Below, piece after piece: positions 8,611-20,111 of a stretch of DNA of 64,000 nt. The position numbers and the translations under genes were made by a program. The stretch is taken from positions 4,374,501 through 4,438,500 of the forward strand of contig BSDZ01000094.1 of NCBI GenBank assembly GCA_030268105.1. The letters run 5' to 3'. The notes under the pieces were generated by a model. It saw only the letters and a list, made by a program, of their open reading frames with translations, did no database searches and was not told where the DNA came from. Origin of the DNA: Volvox africanus (lineage: Eukaryota > Chlorophyta > Chlorophyceae > Chlamydomonadales > Volvocaceae). Each line of letters starts with the position of its first letter. Positions within the stretch are counted from its first letter, which is position 1.

Positions 8611-11600
8611 TCATTGGGCTTGCGTGGCACGTTTGCGGGCTTCTTCGAGCAGGGGTTTCATGTCCTGTGAGAAGTTGCGTGCCGGTTCCCATGAGTTGTG
8701 CTCGTCGGTATACCCTGTCCACTTAACCAAGTACTCGTGTACTGTTCGCTTACGTCGGTGTCGGCCCACACGACGCGCGCGATAATCTAACACCCGCTCC
8801 ACATCGTAAAACTTCTGTTTACCAGCGATCCAGGTCTCGGGAACTGGTTCGATCGCTGCGGGGGCGTTAGCAGGCTCAGGGACGGGTTCCGTACTACGAT
8901 ACGGACGAACAAGCGATACGTGAAACGTGGGGTGAATGGTCATATCAGTGGGCAATGCAAGCTCCACAGCCACATTCCCAACCATGCGCACGACAGGATA
9001 CGGACCAATCCAGCGGGGTAAGAGTTTTCGGGATCCGTCGGCCAAGGAACGCAAGTTCTTGGTGCTTAGCAACACGAGTTGCCCTTCCGAAAACGTCACA
9101 TCCTGCTTAGATTTGTTATAGTATTCCGTCGTTCGTTGCTGCGCCGCGTCCAAACACGACTTCGCGTCTGTGATTCGGGACATAAAAGACTTGGCAAAAA
9201 GTTTAGCAGCAGGCACGTTCACTTCCAACTCACGCCACACGGGTAGCGCGGGATGAAACCCGTAGTTAAGAAAGAACGGACTTTTGCCTGTAGAGCGGTT
9301 AACAGCATTGTTAAGCGCGAATTCTGCCGCAGTCAAATATGTATCCCAAACAAGTGGTGTGCGACCAGTATAATTGCGCAACATATCACCCAACGTGCGG
9401 TTTGTGCGTTCGGTTTGACCATCAGTCTGCGGGTGATACGCTGTGCTTAGGTTGACGCGCATGCCAACTAGTTTGCAGAGCGCTTCCCAAAACTTAGACG
9501 TGAACTGTCCACCGCGGTCCGAGATCACATTTTTGGGAACCCCGTGTAACCGAACCACATTGTCGAAAAACAAACGTGCGGTTTGCTCAGCCGTGCAGGA
9601 TGATGTGCATGGTGCTAGGTGAACCATCTTAGTCAGACGATCGACCATTACGAACACCGCATCGTATCCCCCCTCAGTTTTGGGCAGCGCGACTACGAAG
9701 TCCATGGAAACACTTTCCCAAGGCGCATCCGGGACAGGCAACGGTTGCAACAACCCATGGCCCTTACCGGACAAAGCCTTATTGCGCTGGCACAGACTGC
9801 ATGTCTGGACGAAGTTCGCCGCATCCTTAGCCAAACGAGGCCACCAAAAGGAACGTTGCACCAAGTCGATCAATCGCTTGCTACCAGGGTGTCCTGCTAA
9901 CGGGTCCTCGTGGAACCGCGCAAGGATGTCGTAGTGTAGCGCGTCGTCGTTCGGAACGATGATTTGCGTAGTTGCACCCTCCGTCCGTAGCCAGAGGCCA
10001 TTCTGCTTGCGAAGGTTTTCTACATTAGCCGGATCCGCGAACCAGGCGTCTGCGCTGTAGGCAACCTTCAACCGCTCCGCGAGGTCCGTCGCGATCGGAA
10101 CCTCCTCGCTACGCGGCCGCACGACGGGCGCTGCCAAAATTGCAGCGTGTAGCGACGGATGTCGACTGAGAGCATCGGCAATATTCAATTTACCAGAAAT
10201 ATACTCCCAGGTGCAGTTGAACCTAGCTAGATATTCCATCCACCTAGCTTGACGGCGGTTCAACGTCGGAACGCTTTGCAAAAACGTTAGGGGCTTGTGG
10301 TCAGTCTTTAAAGTAAACGGGCGTCCCTCGAGGTAACAGCGCCATTCCTTTAAAGCATGCAGCACGGCCAGAAGCTCCTGTTCCCCGGTGGTGTAGCGAA
10401 TCTCCGCACCAGAAAACTTCTTACTCGTGAAAGCGATCGGTCGCCCTTCCTGTAACAATACAGCGCCGCTTCCAAACATTGAGGCATCAGACACTACCTC
10501 AACACGAAATGGCAACGAGTAATCAGGGAATGCAAGGGTGACATCTTCGGTAATGATTCGTTTGAGCTCTTCGAATGCCCGCTGGCATTGCGACGTCCAC
10601 GACTCGAGCGAAACGAAAACGCCTTTGCGAGTTAAGTTAGTAAGCGGGGCCGCAATGATGGAATATTTTTCAATGAACTTTCGGAAATAATTGGTCAAGC
10701 CAAGGAACTTACGCAGCTCCGTGAGGTTCTGAGGCGCGGGCCAATCGCGAACCACGGCGACCTTCCGCGGGTCCATCTTCACACCGGTGGCCGACACAAT
10801 GTGGCCCAAATATTCCACCTGAGGCTGCGCCCAAAAGCATTTGGCGCGTTTAGCAAACAATTGCTCCCGCCTCATAACGTCGAGCACGAGCCGAAGATGC
10901 TCCAAGTGCTCCTCGCGCGTCTTAGAATATACCAAGATGTCATCCAGGTAGCAAACAACGAACCTGTCGATAAACGGCCTAAACATTCGGTCCATAACCG
11001 CCTGAAACGTCGCAGGGGCATTAGTCAAACCAAATGATAGGACCGTATACTCAAAGTGACCGAAGGGCGTCCGAAAAGCGGTTTTCGGGATATCAGAGGC
11101 AGCGATGCGAATCTGATTGTAGCCCTGTTGTAAGTCAATTGAGGAAAAATAAGCCGATCCCTTCAGCTTATCCAACAGGTCGTCAACGCGTGGCAAAGGG
11201 TAGCGATTTTTCACCGTATTCGCATTTAACCCCCGGTAATCAATGCACATGCGCAAGGTCCCATCCTTCTTACCGACAAACAAAATCGGTGCAGAATACG
11301 GGGATGTGCTGGGGCGTATCATACCCTTCGCGAGCAAATCCGTCACCTGGCGTTTTACCTCGTCCAGCTCCAATGGACTCAACCTGTACATTGGCCGGGC
11401 CGTAGGCTGCGCTCCAGGCATGAGAGGGATTGTGTGATCAACAGGACGCATAGGTGGTAGGCCAGGGATATCTTTAAAGACGTCCTCATACTGCGACAGT
11501 AGGGCCTCAACCTCAGGATCCGCAGAAATCTGCGCGGTGGTGACACAACAGCTCACCCGCGGCCTTAAAAGCAGTCCGTGGGCACCCTTCCGTAACAAAC

Positions 11601-12672
11601 GGACGGCCTCCTTACGCCCGACTAGCTCTGGTTCGATTCGCGCGGCCATTGCGGTCACAGCGAAATTAACCATAGGCACCGCCTCAGTTTCGCCCTCCTT
11701 TGGTGTGACATGTTCGAACGACAGGAAAGGTACCTTAATCGACAGAGTACCCTTGCACATATGCAGGGTTGCGGTCTCCATGTCGATGCGCGTGCGGTAC
11801 TGTCGTAATGTCGACGACCCCATTATGTACGGTGCAGTCTCTGCTAAGCCCTGCAGCACGTACGGCCGGGTCACAACACGCAAAGGGCCTAACGATAGGC
11901 TAAGGGTAATCCTGCCCACGATGGGATGCTTACCCCCGTCAGCAAGGGTAACCTGTGGACAATCAGACGACTCTGGGGACAACCCCAGCGCATTCACCTC
12001 TGCGACAGAGATGAAGTCGTCGCTGGCACCGGTGTCAACAAGTGCCTTCAGAGTACGGCCATTCAAACCGATCTGAACCACAGGGACACGGCTATCTACG
12101 AGCGAATGCCCAGCAGACAACGTCAGTGCACTTAAGGCGGGTCCGTAACCAACGGCACCCCCATCAGGAGCTTCGTACCAAACGTCAACCGAGTAGGATA
12201 GGTGTGGCCACGGAGCCAGCGTACCCTCCCGATCCACACCATTAAACAAAACGGTGCCCGGCTCGAACCGGTGGACATGCCGCATACCCCTTAACAATGC
12301 CTCTGCCTTGCGCCGACAGAAAGCAGGGAGTAATACACATGCAGCAGTGCCTGGATATTGACGCCTACATCTCCTGTATATGGCCAACTGTTCCGACATC
12401 TCACGCAGAGACGAGGGGATGAACAAAACCACGTGGTTAGACAGATCGATAGACGACAGGGGACGGCGAGGTGTAAACAAATTACACAACGGGTTGAAGC
12501 AGAGAAGTCCCGTGCGTCCGTCAAGCGTGATGCGTCGCGCAATGACTCGCTCGATGTGTCCAAGTACACAAGGCAACAATGCCTTAACGGCTGGCCGTAA
12601 GGATGACCACCGACCACGCGTTAGTTCAGAAATCCCAGGTGGTGCCCCCTCCGCAGGAACCCGGGCAAGCCC
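8611..12672 (-). CDS. pol: Pol polyprotein of M1
   Basis: 1,353 codons, open throughout, with the same domain order and catalytic residues as Pol of copy A. It starts in frame right after the gag UAG at 12673-12675. Compared with M2 I noticed His for Arg (T at 9935) and Thr for Ala (T at 11793), both C-to-T or G-to-A changes at CpG. Compared with A and C, M1 and M2 share Asn for Asp and Arg for Gly near the Pol N-terminus. The protein looks functional, but its gag is cut by copy C, so readthrough expression is lost. Confidence 0.95.
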   Translation of the reverse strand, partial: GLARVPAEGAPPGISELTRGRWSSLRPAVKALLPCVLGHIERVIARRITLDGRTGLLCFNPLCNLFTPRRPLSSIDLSNHVVLFIPSSLREMSEQLAIYRRCRRQYPGTAACVLLPAFCRRKAEALLRGMRHVHRFEPGTVLFNGVDREGTLAPWPHLSYSVDVWYEAPDGGAVGYGPALSALTLSAGHSLVDSRVPVVQIGLNGRTLKALVDTGASDDFISVAEVNALGLSPESSDCPQVTLADGGKHPIVGRITLSLSLGPLRVVTRPYVLQGLAETAPYIMGSSTLRQYRTRIDMETATLHMCKGTLSIKVPFLSFEHVTPKEGETEAVPMVNFAVTAMAARIEPELVGRKEAVRLLRKGAHGLLLRPRVSCCVTTAQISADPEVEALLSQYEDVFKDIPGLPPMRPVDHTIPLMPGAQPTARPMYRLSPLELDEVKRQVTDLLAKGMIRPSTSPYSAPILFVGKKDGTLRMCIDYRGLNANTVKNRYPLPRVDDLLDKLKGSAYFSSIDLQQGYNQIRIAASDIPKTAFRTPFGHFEYTVLSFGLTNAPATFQAVMDRMFRPFIDRFVVCYLDDILVYSKTREEHLEHLRLVLDVMRREQLFAKRAKCFWAQPQVEYLGHIVSATGVKMDPRKVAVVRDWPAPQNLTELRKFLGLTNYFRKFIEKYSIIAAPLTNLTRKGVFVSLESWTSQCQRAFEELKRIITEDVTLAFPDYSLPFRVEVVSDASMFGSGAVLLQEGRPIAFTSKKFSGAEIRYTTGEQELLAVLHALKEWRCYLEGRPFTLKTDHKPLTFLQSVPTLNRRQARWMEYLARFNCTWEYISGKLNIADALSRHPSLHAAILAAPVVRPRSEEVPIATDLAERLKVAYSADAWFADPANVENLRKQNGLWLRTEGATTQIIVPNDDALHYDILARFHEDPLAGHPGSKRLIDLVQRSFWWPRLAKDAANFVQTCSLCQRNKALSGKGHGLLQPLPVPDAPWESVSMDFVVALPKTEGGYDAVFVMVDRLTKMVHLAPCTSSCTAEQTARLFFDNVVRLHGVPKNVISDRGGQFTSKFWEALCKLVGMRVNLSTAYHPQTDGQTERTNRTLGDMLRNYTGRTPLVWDTYLTAAEFALNNAVNRSTGKSPFFLNYGFHPALPVWRELEVNVPAAKLFAKSFMSRITDAKSCLDAAQQRTTEYYNKSKQDVTFSEGQLVLLSTKNLRSLADGSRKLLPRWIGPYPVVRMVGNVAVELALPTDMTIHPTFHVSLVRPYRSTEPVPEPANAPAAIEPVPETWIAGKQKFYDVERVLDYRARRVGRHRRKRTVHEYLVKWTGYTDEHNSWEPARNFSQDMKPLLEEARKRATQAQ

Positions 12673-13463
12673 CTATTTCGGCTGAGGTACAAACGGCGGC
12701 ATTAGAGGGCAATCCTTCGTGGAATGATTCTCCGCACACCGTAGACAAACATTGGCCAATTTCCGACGCTCGAATTCGGAACGATTGCAATTCCATTTTG
12801 GCATAAATGTGTCGTCCGTACGAGTACGCTTCGCGTTGGGGTCGGAACGCTGTGCGGCTGCCGACGACGGCGCACCACCACGCTTCCTGTTCCTAGCTGG
12901 GTCCGAGCTCGGACCTGCTCCTCCTGTACCACGGACACCCGAGCTAGCGCCCCCGCGCGCCTTGCGTTGCCCGTTGCTGCGTCGCGTCGCGGCAGTAGGC
13001 GTGGGGCGGGTCGCGCCGAGGTCCTGGTCGAGAGCTACAGCTTCCCCAAGCGGATCCTGCACTTGCACGGCATTTGCACGAGGGGCAGACTTGACTTCTT
13101 CCTCGCCGGCAAGAAGTCGTATCTCCGCGCCCTTAGCAAAAGCGACCAACGCGTCATACGACTTGATCTGCGCTCCAACCAAGTCAGTGGCGCACCATTT
13201 AGCCAAAAGCTTTGTTAGGCCTCGCCTAAACCAAAAGACACGCTCAGATTCGGTGAGGTCAGCAATGGGAGTCACAAGTGCTTCGAAGCGTGACTGGTAC
13301 GCAGGTACATTTTCATCCCGACGCATGTGGTAGCTACCGGCTGCCAAAACGTTACGAGCTTCCACATCGCGTGCTTGAACCTCAGTAGCGAATCGTGCAA
13401 GCAAAGCGGCGACTAACTCGTCAAAAGTATAGCTGCCCCGGGCGTTGGTCCAATTGCGATACC
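12673..13463 (-). pseudogene. gag: gag 3' fragment of M1
   Basis: Encodes about the last 263 residues of Gag: the second half of the capsid-like region, the basic Ser/Gly/Arg-rich linker and the zinc knuckle, ending at UAG. The upstream half is replaced by copy C, which starts directly after ATACC. Over 12601-13463 only two differences from M2 were found (T at 13213, A at 13399), both in the last 260 bp and both at CpG. Confidence 0.9.
13459..13463. other. Target-site duplication ATACC (left side of copy C)
   Basis: Directly precedes the TGTTGT of the copy C 5' LTR. Its partner at the right side of C was lost in the 629-bp deletion at 20927/20928. Confidence 0.9.
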
Positions 13464-14287
13464 TGTTGTGCTACGGTTCATTTTCCGCCGACGCGTAGGT
13501 CGACGCGATCCTATGAGGCGAAGTGCTTTTGTGATGAACGCATTACATATGAATGAATCTGCATGATATAAATGTATTCGCATACATTTATATATGCATT
13601 TGGCATGTTGTCATTATCCATCGCGACATCGCACCATGGCAAATCCGCCTAGCATGCATGAAAGCCCGAAGCATGGAAGTGCGCATTATGCTCGTGCTAC
13701 GAAACGATAAGTAATATTATCTGATATAATATTACTTCATTTAAGCACACGTTGAGAGCGCCGCACTCGTCGCGATACATGCCCTGCAACCGGATATCGT
13801 TATCCGGACCCTTGCATCATGCGAATGCCGGAAAGGCTTATACGTTGTCACGAGTAGACATCGCCCATACGCAGTAGGGTTGCCACATCTAGGATCGGCC
13901 TCCTAATGTGAATCGTACGGCACTGCGATGCTGCGAGTATAACAGATGCGAGGACGGCTAAGCTAGACAAGACATTCGATACCGGAGAACACTCGTGTGT
14001 TCTATATTACTATTTCTATACATTATTCTACTTAGCCCGAGCCAAGCCTGAACTTCGCTAATCACCGCCGCGTGATGATTGCTTGCTTCCGGCGCTGACG
14101 GCGATTTCGTTCATTGCATCATTCTGATCCGTAAGACTGTAAGTTATATCTCTCTTCGTCTTGAAGTCTTCCGCTGTCTCTGTTTGCTCTCGCTTGCCTT
14201 GCTGTACTTGCAAGTGCTCGCGCATCGGTGTCGAAAGTCTCCAGACGTGCAGATACTTATGAGCAAACGCGAACGAGAGGTACAACA
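13464..14287 (+). repeat. 5' LTR of copy C (824 bp)
   Basis: Complete, TGTTGT to ACAACA. It carries G at 13675, a variant otherwise seen only in the 5' LTR of M2. Confidence 0.96.
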
Positions 14288-14290
14288 ATT

Positions 14291-14303
14291 TGGTAGCGAG
14301 ACC
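14291..14303 (+). other. Primer-binding site, copy C
   Basis: The same TGGTAGCGAGACC as in copy A, 3 nt after the LTR. Confidence 0.75.
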
Positions 14304-14355
14304 AGGTTCGTTGCCTAACTGTCTCTCTTTGTCTAATCGGAAGTAGGTTCTTTCT

Positions 14356-14451
14356 ATGGCGAGTTCCAGCGACGAACCACGAGGACCGCTAGATACTTTT
14401 GCCGAAGACTTAGGCCGCGCCGTTTTGGACGCCGCCGCTTCCGGTTTGTAA
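14356..14451 (+). CDS. Leader ORF 1 of copy C (possible Gag N-terminal segment)
   Basis: An ATG frame of 31 codons rich in acidic residues and alanine, within the 467-nt leader. Just before its stop lies a possible splice donor, GTAATT at 14448. A possible acceptor, CAG ending at 14524, would join it in frame to leader ORF 2 across a 77-nt T-rich segment. It may be a short upstream ORF, the first exon of a spliced Gag form, or chance. The frame is kept in A, C, E and M2. Confidence 0.35.
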   Translation: MASSSDEPRGPLDTFAEDLGRAVLDAAASGL

Positions 14452-14524
14452 TTGTTTAATTGCTTTTGTTTAGATTGCTGCACTTGTTGTGTAAGTGTAC
14501 GCTCTGAGTCGCAGGTAATCTCAG

Positions 14525-14771
14525 TGCACCGGCATTGCTTGCCGCGGCGACTGAGACCGGCGTTCGTCCGGACCAGTTGGCGACTCTCATTGCCCAAACC
14601 ACGGAGATCAGGACTCAGCTGGGCAATTACTTGCTGAGTTTGCTGAATCTTCTCAAGAGTACTGTCGGTAGGCTCACCGAATCGCTTTGTACTCTTGCCT
14701 TTGCTATAGAAGTCGGCTTCTATTACGCAAACCTAGGGTATCGTTTCGTGCTTCATGTCCGCGGAACATGA
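14525..14771 (+). CDS. Leader ORF 2 of copy C (possible Gag N-terminal segment)
   Basis: An open frame of about 82 codons without ATG. It encodes a Leu/Ala/Thr-rich, probably helical stretch and ends at TGA 14769-14771, inside gag. It overlaps the gag frame between 14737 and 14771 in the +1 relation, so a spliced or frameshifted product could carry it at the Gag N-terminus. In M2 and E the stop comes 16 nt later, because C has T at 14769 where they have C. Confidence 0.35.
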
Positions 14772-15990
14772 CGATACGCCGCACACTAGCCTAGCTAGCC
14801 AACCCGATTTCGTTGTAGCTGCTAGAGCGCCGGATAGAGGTCTTGAGACTGTTGGCGCGCGAGCCACTCAAGAGCCCCTTTTCCTTCAGACCCCTGCTCA
14901 CTTAATTGTGCCGCATTCAGCAGTGAACACGAATATGGACAACACTGCTGGACCAAGGGTTCTGCCATTACCTCAAGCTCGAGGGCATGATGACATCCCC
15001 GAGGTGATGAGATTGTCGATTCCCGTTCCTAGGCTCAATATTTCGCTGACCGACAAGACACCAGGGCATAGCATAGCCGATGCAACTCGTGCGTACGTGC
15101 GTGACGCTAAAAAGTACCTCCAAGCTGTTCATGGTGGCGATAATGACGGTATCAGGTGTCTTTTCGTTGGTAACACCCTCGAGGGCGCAGCGAAGGACTG
15201 GTATCGCAATTGGACCAACGCCCGGGGCAGCTATACTTTTGACGAGTTAGTCGCCGCTTTGCTCGCACGATTCGCTACTGAGGTTCAAGCACGCGATGTG
15301 GAAGCTCGTAACGTTTTGGCAGCCGGTAGCTACCACATGCGTCGGGATGAAAATGTACCTGCGTACCAGTCACGCTTCGAAGCACTTGTGACTCCCATTG
15401 CTGACCTCACCGAATCTGAGCGTGTCTTTTGGTTTAGGCGAGGCCTAACGAAGCTTTTGGCTAAATGGTGCGCCACTGACTTGGTTGGAGCGCAGATCAA
15501 GTCGTATGACGCGTTGGTCGCTTTTGCTAAGGGCGCGGAGATACGACTTCTTGCCGGCGAGGAAGAAGTCAAGTCTGCCCCTCGTGCAAATGCCGTGCAA
15601 GTGCAGGATCCGCTTGGGGAAGCTGTAGCTCTCGACCAGGACCTCGGCGCGACCCGCCCCACGCCTACTGCCGCGACGCGACGCAGCAACGGGCAACGCA
15701 AGGCGCGCGGGGGCGCTAGCTCGGGTGTCCGTGGTACAGGAGGAGCAGGTCCGAGCTCGGACCCAGCTAGGAACAGGAAGCGTGGTGGTGCGCCGTCGTC
15801 GGCAGCCGCACAGCGTTCCGACCCCAACGCGAAGCGTACTCGTACGGACGACACATTTATGCCAAAATGGAATTGCAATCGTTCCGAATTCGAGCGTCAG
15901 AAATTGGCCAATGTTTGTCTACGGTGTGCGGAGAATCATTCCACGAAGGATTGCCCTCTAATGCCGCCGTTTGTACCTCAGCCGAAATAG
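14755..15990 (+). CDS. gag: Gag polyprotein of copy C
   Basis: 411 codons from ATG to UAG, the structural protein that packages element RNA into virus-like particles. Residues 1-90 are a low-complexity N-terminus. Residues of about 95-270 resemble the Retrotrans_gag capsid region (the AKDWYRNW and YQSRFEAL blocks are typical). Residues 300-365 form a basic linker rich in Ser, Gly and Arg, and residues 388-400 a zinc knuckle with C388, C391, H395 and C400. The spacing is CX2CX3HX4C, one residue shorter than the classical CX2CX4HX4C. The ATG was chosen because the frame upstream is closed by TAG at 14734-14736. UAG at 15988-15990 is followed in frame by pol. Confidence 0.93.
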   Translation: MSAEHDDTPHTSLASQPDFVVAARAPDRGLETVGARATQEPLFLQTPAHLIVPHSAVNTNMDNTAGPRVLPLPQARGHDDIPEVMRLSIPVPRLNISLTDKTPGHSIADATRAYVRDAKKYLQAVHGGDNDGIRCLFVGNTLEGAAKDWYRNWTNARGSYTFDELVAALLARFATEVQARDVEARNVLAAGSYHMRRDENVPAYQSRFEALVTPIADLTESERVFWFRRGLTKLLAKWCATDLVGAQIKSYDALVAFAKGAEIRLLAGEEEVKSAPRANAVQVQDPLGEAVALDQDLGATRPTPTAATRRSNGQRKARGGASSGVRGTGGAGPSSDPARNRKRGGAPSSAAAQRSDPNAKRTRTDDTFMPKWNCNRSEFERQKLANVCLRCAENHSTKDCPLMPPFVPQPK

Positions 15991-18900
15991 GGGCTTGCCC
16001 GGGTTCCTGCGGAGGGGGCACCACCTGGGATTTCTGAACTAACGCGTGGTCGGTGGTCATCCTTACGGCCAGCCGTTAAGGCATTGTTGCCTTGTGTACT
16101 TGGACACATCGAGCGAGTCATTGCGCGACGCATCACGCTTGACGGACGCACGGGACTTCTCTGCTTCGACCCGTTGTGTAATTTGTTTACACCTCGCCGT
16201 CCCCTGTCGTCTATCGATCTGTCTAACCACGTGGTTTTGTTCATCCCCTCGTCTCTGCGTGAGATGTCGGAACAGTTGGCCATATACAGGGGATGTAGGC
16301 GTCAATATCCAGGCACTGCTGCATGTGTATTACTCCCTGCTTTCTGTCGGCGCAAGGCAGAGGCATTGTTAAGGGGTATGCGGCATGTCCACCGGTTCGA
16401 GCCGGGCACCGTTTTGTTTAATGGTGTGGATCGGGAGGGTACGCTGGCTCCGTGGCCACACCTATCCTACTCGGTTGACGTTTGGTACGAAGCTCCTGAT
16501 GGGGGTGCCGTTGGTTACGGACCCGCCTTAAGTGCACTGACGTTGTCTGCTGGGCATTCGCTCGTAGATAGCCGTGTCCCTGTGGTTCAGATCGGTTTGA
16601 ATGGCCGTACTCTGAAGGCACTTGTTGACACCGGTGCCAGCGACGACTTCATCTCTGTCGCAGAGGTGAATGCGCTGGGGTTGTCCCCAGAGTCGTCTGA
16701 TTGTCCACAGGTTACCCTTGCTGACGGGGGTAAGCATCCCATCGTGGGCAGGATTACCCTTAGCCTATCGTTAGGCCCTTTGCGTGTTGTGACCCGGCCG
16801 TACGTCCTGCAGGGCTTAGCAGAGACTGCACCGTACATAATGGGGTCGTCGACATTACGACAGTACCGCGCGCGCATCGACATGGAGACCGCAACCCTGC
16901 ATATGTGCAAGGGTACTCTGTCGATTAAGGTACCTTTCCTGTCGTTCGAACATGTCACACCAAAGGAGGGCGAAACTGAGGCGGTGCCTATGGTTAATTT
17001 CGCTGTGACCGCAATGGCCGCGCGAATCGAACCAGAGCTAGTCGGGCGTAAGGAGGCCGTCCGTTTGTTACGGAAGGGTGCCCACGGACTGCTTTTAAGG
17101 CCGCGGGTGAGCTGTTGTGTCACCACCGCGCAGATTTCTGCGGATCCTGAGGTTGAGGCCCTACTGTCGCAGTATGAGGACGTCTTTAAAGATATCCCTG
17201 GCCTACCACCTATGCGTCCTGTTGATCACACAATCCCTCTCATGCCTGGAGCGCAGCCTACGGCCCGGCCAATGTACAGGTTGAGTCCATTGGAGCTGGA
17301 CGAGGTAAAACGCCAGGTGACGGATTTGCTCGCGAAGGGTATGATACGCCCCAGCACATCCCCGTATTCTGCACCGATTTTGTTTGTCGGTAAGAAGGAT
17401 GGGACCTTGCGCATGTGCATTGATTACCGGGGGTTAAATGCGAATACGGTGAAAAATCGCTACCCTTTGCCACGCGTTGACGACCTGTTGGATAAGCTGA
17501 AGGGCTCGGCTTATTTTTCCTCAATTGACTTACAACAGGGCTACAATCAGATTCGCATCGCTGCCTCTGATATCCCGAAAACCGCTTTTCGGACGCCCTT
17601 CGGTCACTTTGAGTATACGGTCCTATCATTTGGTTTGACTAATGCCCCTGCGACGTTTCAGGCGGTTATGGACCGAATGTTTAGGCCGTTTATCGACAGG
17701 TTCGTTGTTTGCTACCTGGATGACATCTTGGTATATTCTAAGACGCGCGAGGAGCACTTGGAGCATCTTCGGCTCGTGCTCGACGTTATGAGGCGGGAGC
17801 AATTGTTTGCTAAACGCGCCAAATGCTTTTGGGCGCAGCCTCAGGTGGAATATTTGGGCCACATTGTGTCGGCCACCGGTGTGAAGATGGACCCGCGGAA
17901 GGTCGCCGTGGTTCGCGATTGGCCCGCGCCTCAGAACCTCACGGAGCTGCGTAAGTTCCTTGGCTTGACCAATTATTTCCGAAAGTTCATTGAAAAATAT
18001 TCCATCATTGCGGCCCCGCTTACTAACTTAACTCGCAAAGGCGTTTTCGTTTCGCTCGAGTCGTGGACGTCGCAATGCCAGCGGGCATTCGAAGAGCTCA
18101 AACGAATCATTACCGAAGATGTCACCCTTGCATTCCCTGATTACTCGTTGCCATTTCGTGTTGAGGTAGTGTCTGATGCCTCAATGTTTGGAAGCGGCGC
18201 TGTATTGTTACAGGAAGGGCGACCGATCGCTTTCACGAGTAAGAAGTTTTCTGGTGCGGAGATTCGCTACACCACCGGGGAACAGGAGCTTCTGGCCGTG
18301 CTGCATGCTTTAAAGGAATGGCGCTGTTACCTCGAGGGACGCCCGTTTACTTTAAAGACTGACCACAAGCCCCTAACGTTTTTGCAAAGCGTTCCGACGT
18401 TGAACCGCCGTCAAGCTAGGTGGATGGAATATCTAGCTAGGTTCAACTGCACCTGGGAGTATATTTCTGGTAAATTGAATATTGCCGATGCTCTCAGTCG
18501 ACATCCGTCGCTACACGCTGCAATTTTGGCAGCGCCCGTCGTGCGGCCGCGTAGCGAGGAGGTTCCGATCGCGACGGACCTCGCGGAGCGGTTGAAGGTT
18601 GCCTACAGCGCAGACGCCTGGTTCGCGGATCCGGCTAATGTAGAAAACCTTCGCAAGCAGAATGGCCTCTGGCTACGGACGGAGGGTGCAACTACGCAAA
18701 TCATCGTTCCGAACGACGACGCGCTACGCTACGACATCCTTGCGCGGTTCCACGAGGACCCGTTAGCAGGACACCCTGGTAGCAAGCGATTGATCGACTT
18801 GGTGCAACGTTCCTTTTGGTGGCCTCGTTTGGCTAAGGATGCGGCGAACTTCGTCCAGACATGCAGTCTGTGCCAGCGCAATAAGGCTTTGTCCGGTAAG

Positions 18901-20052
18901 GGCCATGGGTTGTTGCAACCGTTGCCTGTCCCGGATGCGCCTTGGGAAAGTGTTTCCATGGACTTCGTAGTCGCGCTGCCCAAAACTGAGGGGGGATACG
19001 ATGCGGTGTTCGTAATGGTCGATCGTCTGACTAAGATGGTTCACCTAGCACCATGCACATCATCCTGCACGGCTGAGCAAACCGCACGTTTGTTTTTCGA
19101 CAATGTGGTTCGGTTACACGGGGTTCCCAAAAATGTGATCTCGGACCGCGGTGGACAGTTCACGTCTAAGTTTTGGGAAGCGCTCTGCAAACTAGTTGGC
19201 ATGCGCGTCAACCTAAGCACAGCGTATCACCCGCAGACTGATGGTCAAACCGAACGCACAAACCGCACGTTGGGTGATATGTTGCGCAATTATACTGGTC
19301 GCACACCACTTGTTTGGGATACATATTTGACTGCGGCAGAATTCGCGCTTAACAATGCTGTTAACCGCTCTACAGGCAAAAGTCCGTTCTTTCTTAACTA
19401 CGGGTTTCATCCCGCGCTACCCGTGTGGCGTGAGTTGGAAGTGAACGTGCCTGCTGCTAAACTTTTTGCCAAGTCTTTTATGTCCCGAATCACAGACGCG
19501 AAGTCGTGTTTGGACGCGGCGCAGCAACGAACGACGGAATACTATAACAAATCTAAGCAGGATGTGACGTTTTCGGAAGGGCAACTCGTGTTGCTAAGCA
19601 CCAAGAACTTGCGTTCCTTGGCCGACGGATCCCGAAAACTCTTACCCCGCTGGATTGGTCCGTATCCTGTCGTGCGCATGGTTGGGAATGTGGCTGTGGA
19701 GCTTGCATTGCCCACTGATATGACCATTCACCCCACGTTTCACGTATCGCTTGTTCGTCCGTATCGTAGTACGGAACCCGTCCCTGAGCCTGCTAACGCC
19801 CCCGCAGCGATCGAACCAGTTCCCGAGACCTGGATCGCTGGTAAACAGAAGTTTTACGATGTGGAGCGGGTGTTAGATTATCGCGCGCGTCGTGTGGGCC
19901 GACACCGACGTAAGCGAACAGTACACGAGTACTTGGTTAAGTGGACAGGGTATACCGACGAGCACAACTCATGGGAACCGGCACGCAACTTCTCACAGGA
20001 CATGAAACCCCTGCTCGAAGAAGCCCGCAAACGTGCCACGCAAGCCCAATGA
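15991..20052 (+). CDS. pol: Pol polyprotein of copy C
   Basis: 1,353 codons in the same frame as gag, directly after UAG, with no intervening stop and no ATG for about 90 codons. It replicates and integrates the element. Domains as in copy A: N-terminal segment, protease (DTGA), reverse transcriptase (YLDD), RNase H, integrase with HHCC finger and D,D35E triad, GPY/F, and a chromodomain at the C-terminus that in this family binds histone marks and steers integration. A weak stem-loop follows the UAG (15996-16000 with 16016-16020). Readthrough would give a Gag-Pol of 1,765 residues. Confidence 0.95.
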   Translation, partial: GLARVPAEGAPPGISELTRGRWSSLRPAVKALLPCVLGHIERVIARRITLDGRTGLLCFDPLCNLFTPRRPLSSIDLSNHVVLFIPSSLREMSEQLAIYRGCRRQYPGTAACVLLPAFCRRKAEALLRGMRHVHRFEPGTVLFNGVDREGTLAPWPHLSYSVDVWYEAPDGGAVGYGPALSALTLSAGHSLVDSRVPVVQIGLNGRTLKALVDTGASDDFISVAEVNALGLSPESSDCPQVTLADGGKHPIVGRITLSLSLGPLRVVTRPYVLQGLAETAPYIMGSSTLRQYRARIDMETATLHMCKGTLSIKVPFLSFEHVTPKEGETEAVPMVNFAVTAMAARIEPELVGRKEAVRLLRKGAHGLLLRPRVSCCVTTAQISADPEVEALLSQYEDVFKDIPGLPPMRPVDHTIPLMPGAQPTARPMYRLSPLELDEVKRQVTDLLAKGMIRPSTSPYSAPILFVGKKDGTLRMCIDYRGLNANTVKNRYPLPRVDDLLDKLKGSAYFSSIDLQQGYNQIRIAASDIPKTAFRTPFGHFEYTVLSFGLTNAPATFQAVMDRMFRPFIDRFVVCYLDDILVYSKTREEHLEHLRLVLDVMRREQLFAKRAKCFWAQPQVEYLGHIVSATGVKMDPRKVAVVRDWPAPQNLTELRKFLGLTNYFRKFIEKYSIIAAPLTNLTRKGVFVSLESWTSQCQRAFEELKRIITEDVTLAFPDYSLPFRVEVVSDASMFGSGAVLLQEGRPIAFTSKKFSGAEIRYTTGEQELLAVLHALKEWRCYLEGRPFTLKTDHKPLTFLQSVPTLNRRQARWMEYLARFNCTWEYISGKLNIADALSRHPSLHAAILAAPVVRPRSEEVPIATDLAERLKVAYSADAWFADPANVENLRKQNGLWLRTEGATTQIIVPNDDALRYDILARFHEDPLAGHPGSKRLIDLVQRSFWWPRLAKDAANFVQTCSLCQRNKALSGKGHGLLQPLPVPDAPWESVSMDFVVALPKTEGGYDAVFVMVDRLTKMVHLAPCTSSCTAEQTARLFFDNVVRLHGVPKNVISDRGGQFTSKFWEALCKLVGMRVNLSTAYHPQTDGQTERTNRTLGDMLRNYTGRTPLVWDTYLTAAEFALNNAVNRSTGKSPFFLNYGFHPALPVWRELEVNVPAAKLFAKSFMSRITDAKSCLDAAQQRTTEYYNKSKQDVTFSEGQLVLLSTKNLRSLADGSRKLLPRWIGPYPVVRMVGNVAVELALPTDMTIHPTFHVSLVRPYRSTEPVPEPANAPAAIEPVPETWIAGKQKFYDVERVLDYRARRVGRHRRKRTVHEYLVKWTGYTDEHNSWEPARNFSQDMKPLLEEARKRATQAQ

Positions 20053-20096
20053 CCCCTGCAGTCGATGCTGTATGATGCAGCGAGGACGCTGCATAC

Positions 20097-20110
20097 GGGA
20101 GGGGGGATAA
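20097..20110 (+). other. Polypurine tract, copy C
   Basis: The same purine run as at 5187-5200, one base before the 3' LTR. Confidence 0.85.
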
Positions 20111-20111
20111 T

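Larger units (their letters stand above)
7728..13463 (-). mobile_element. Minus-strand chromovirus M1, 5' part replaced by copy C
   Basis: Contains a complete 3' LTR, polypurine tract, pol and the last 263 codons of gag, then ends at ATACC where copy C begins. It is 14,281 bp from the equivalent bases of M2 and nearly identical to them. Its left border (GCGTC) is that of M, while its right border (ATACC next to a plus-strand element) is that of E. This is what an unequal crossover between M and E would give, so I read M1 as an M/E chimera. Confidence 0.88.

Noticed and set aside
14058..14597. 179-residue minus-strand ORF across the LTR, primer site and leader of copy C
   Set aside because: It runs antisense through the LTR end and primer-binding site, and it is broken in copies with LTR or leader changes. 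It is a shadow of the element.
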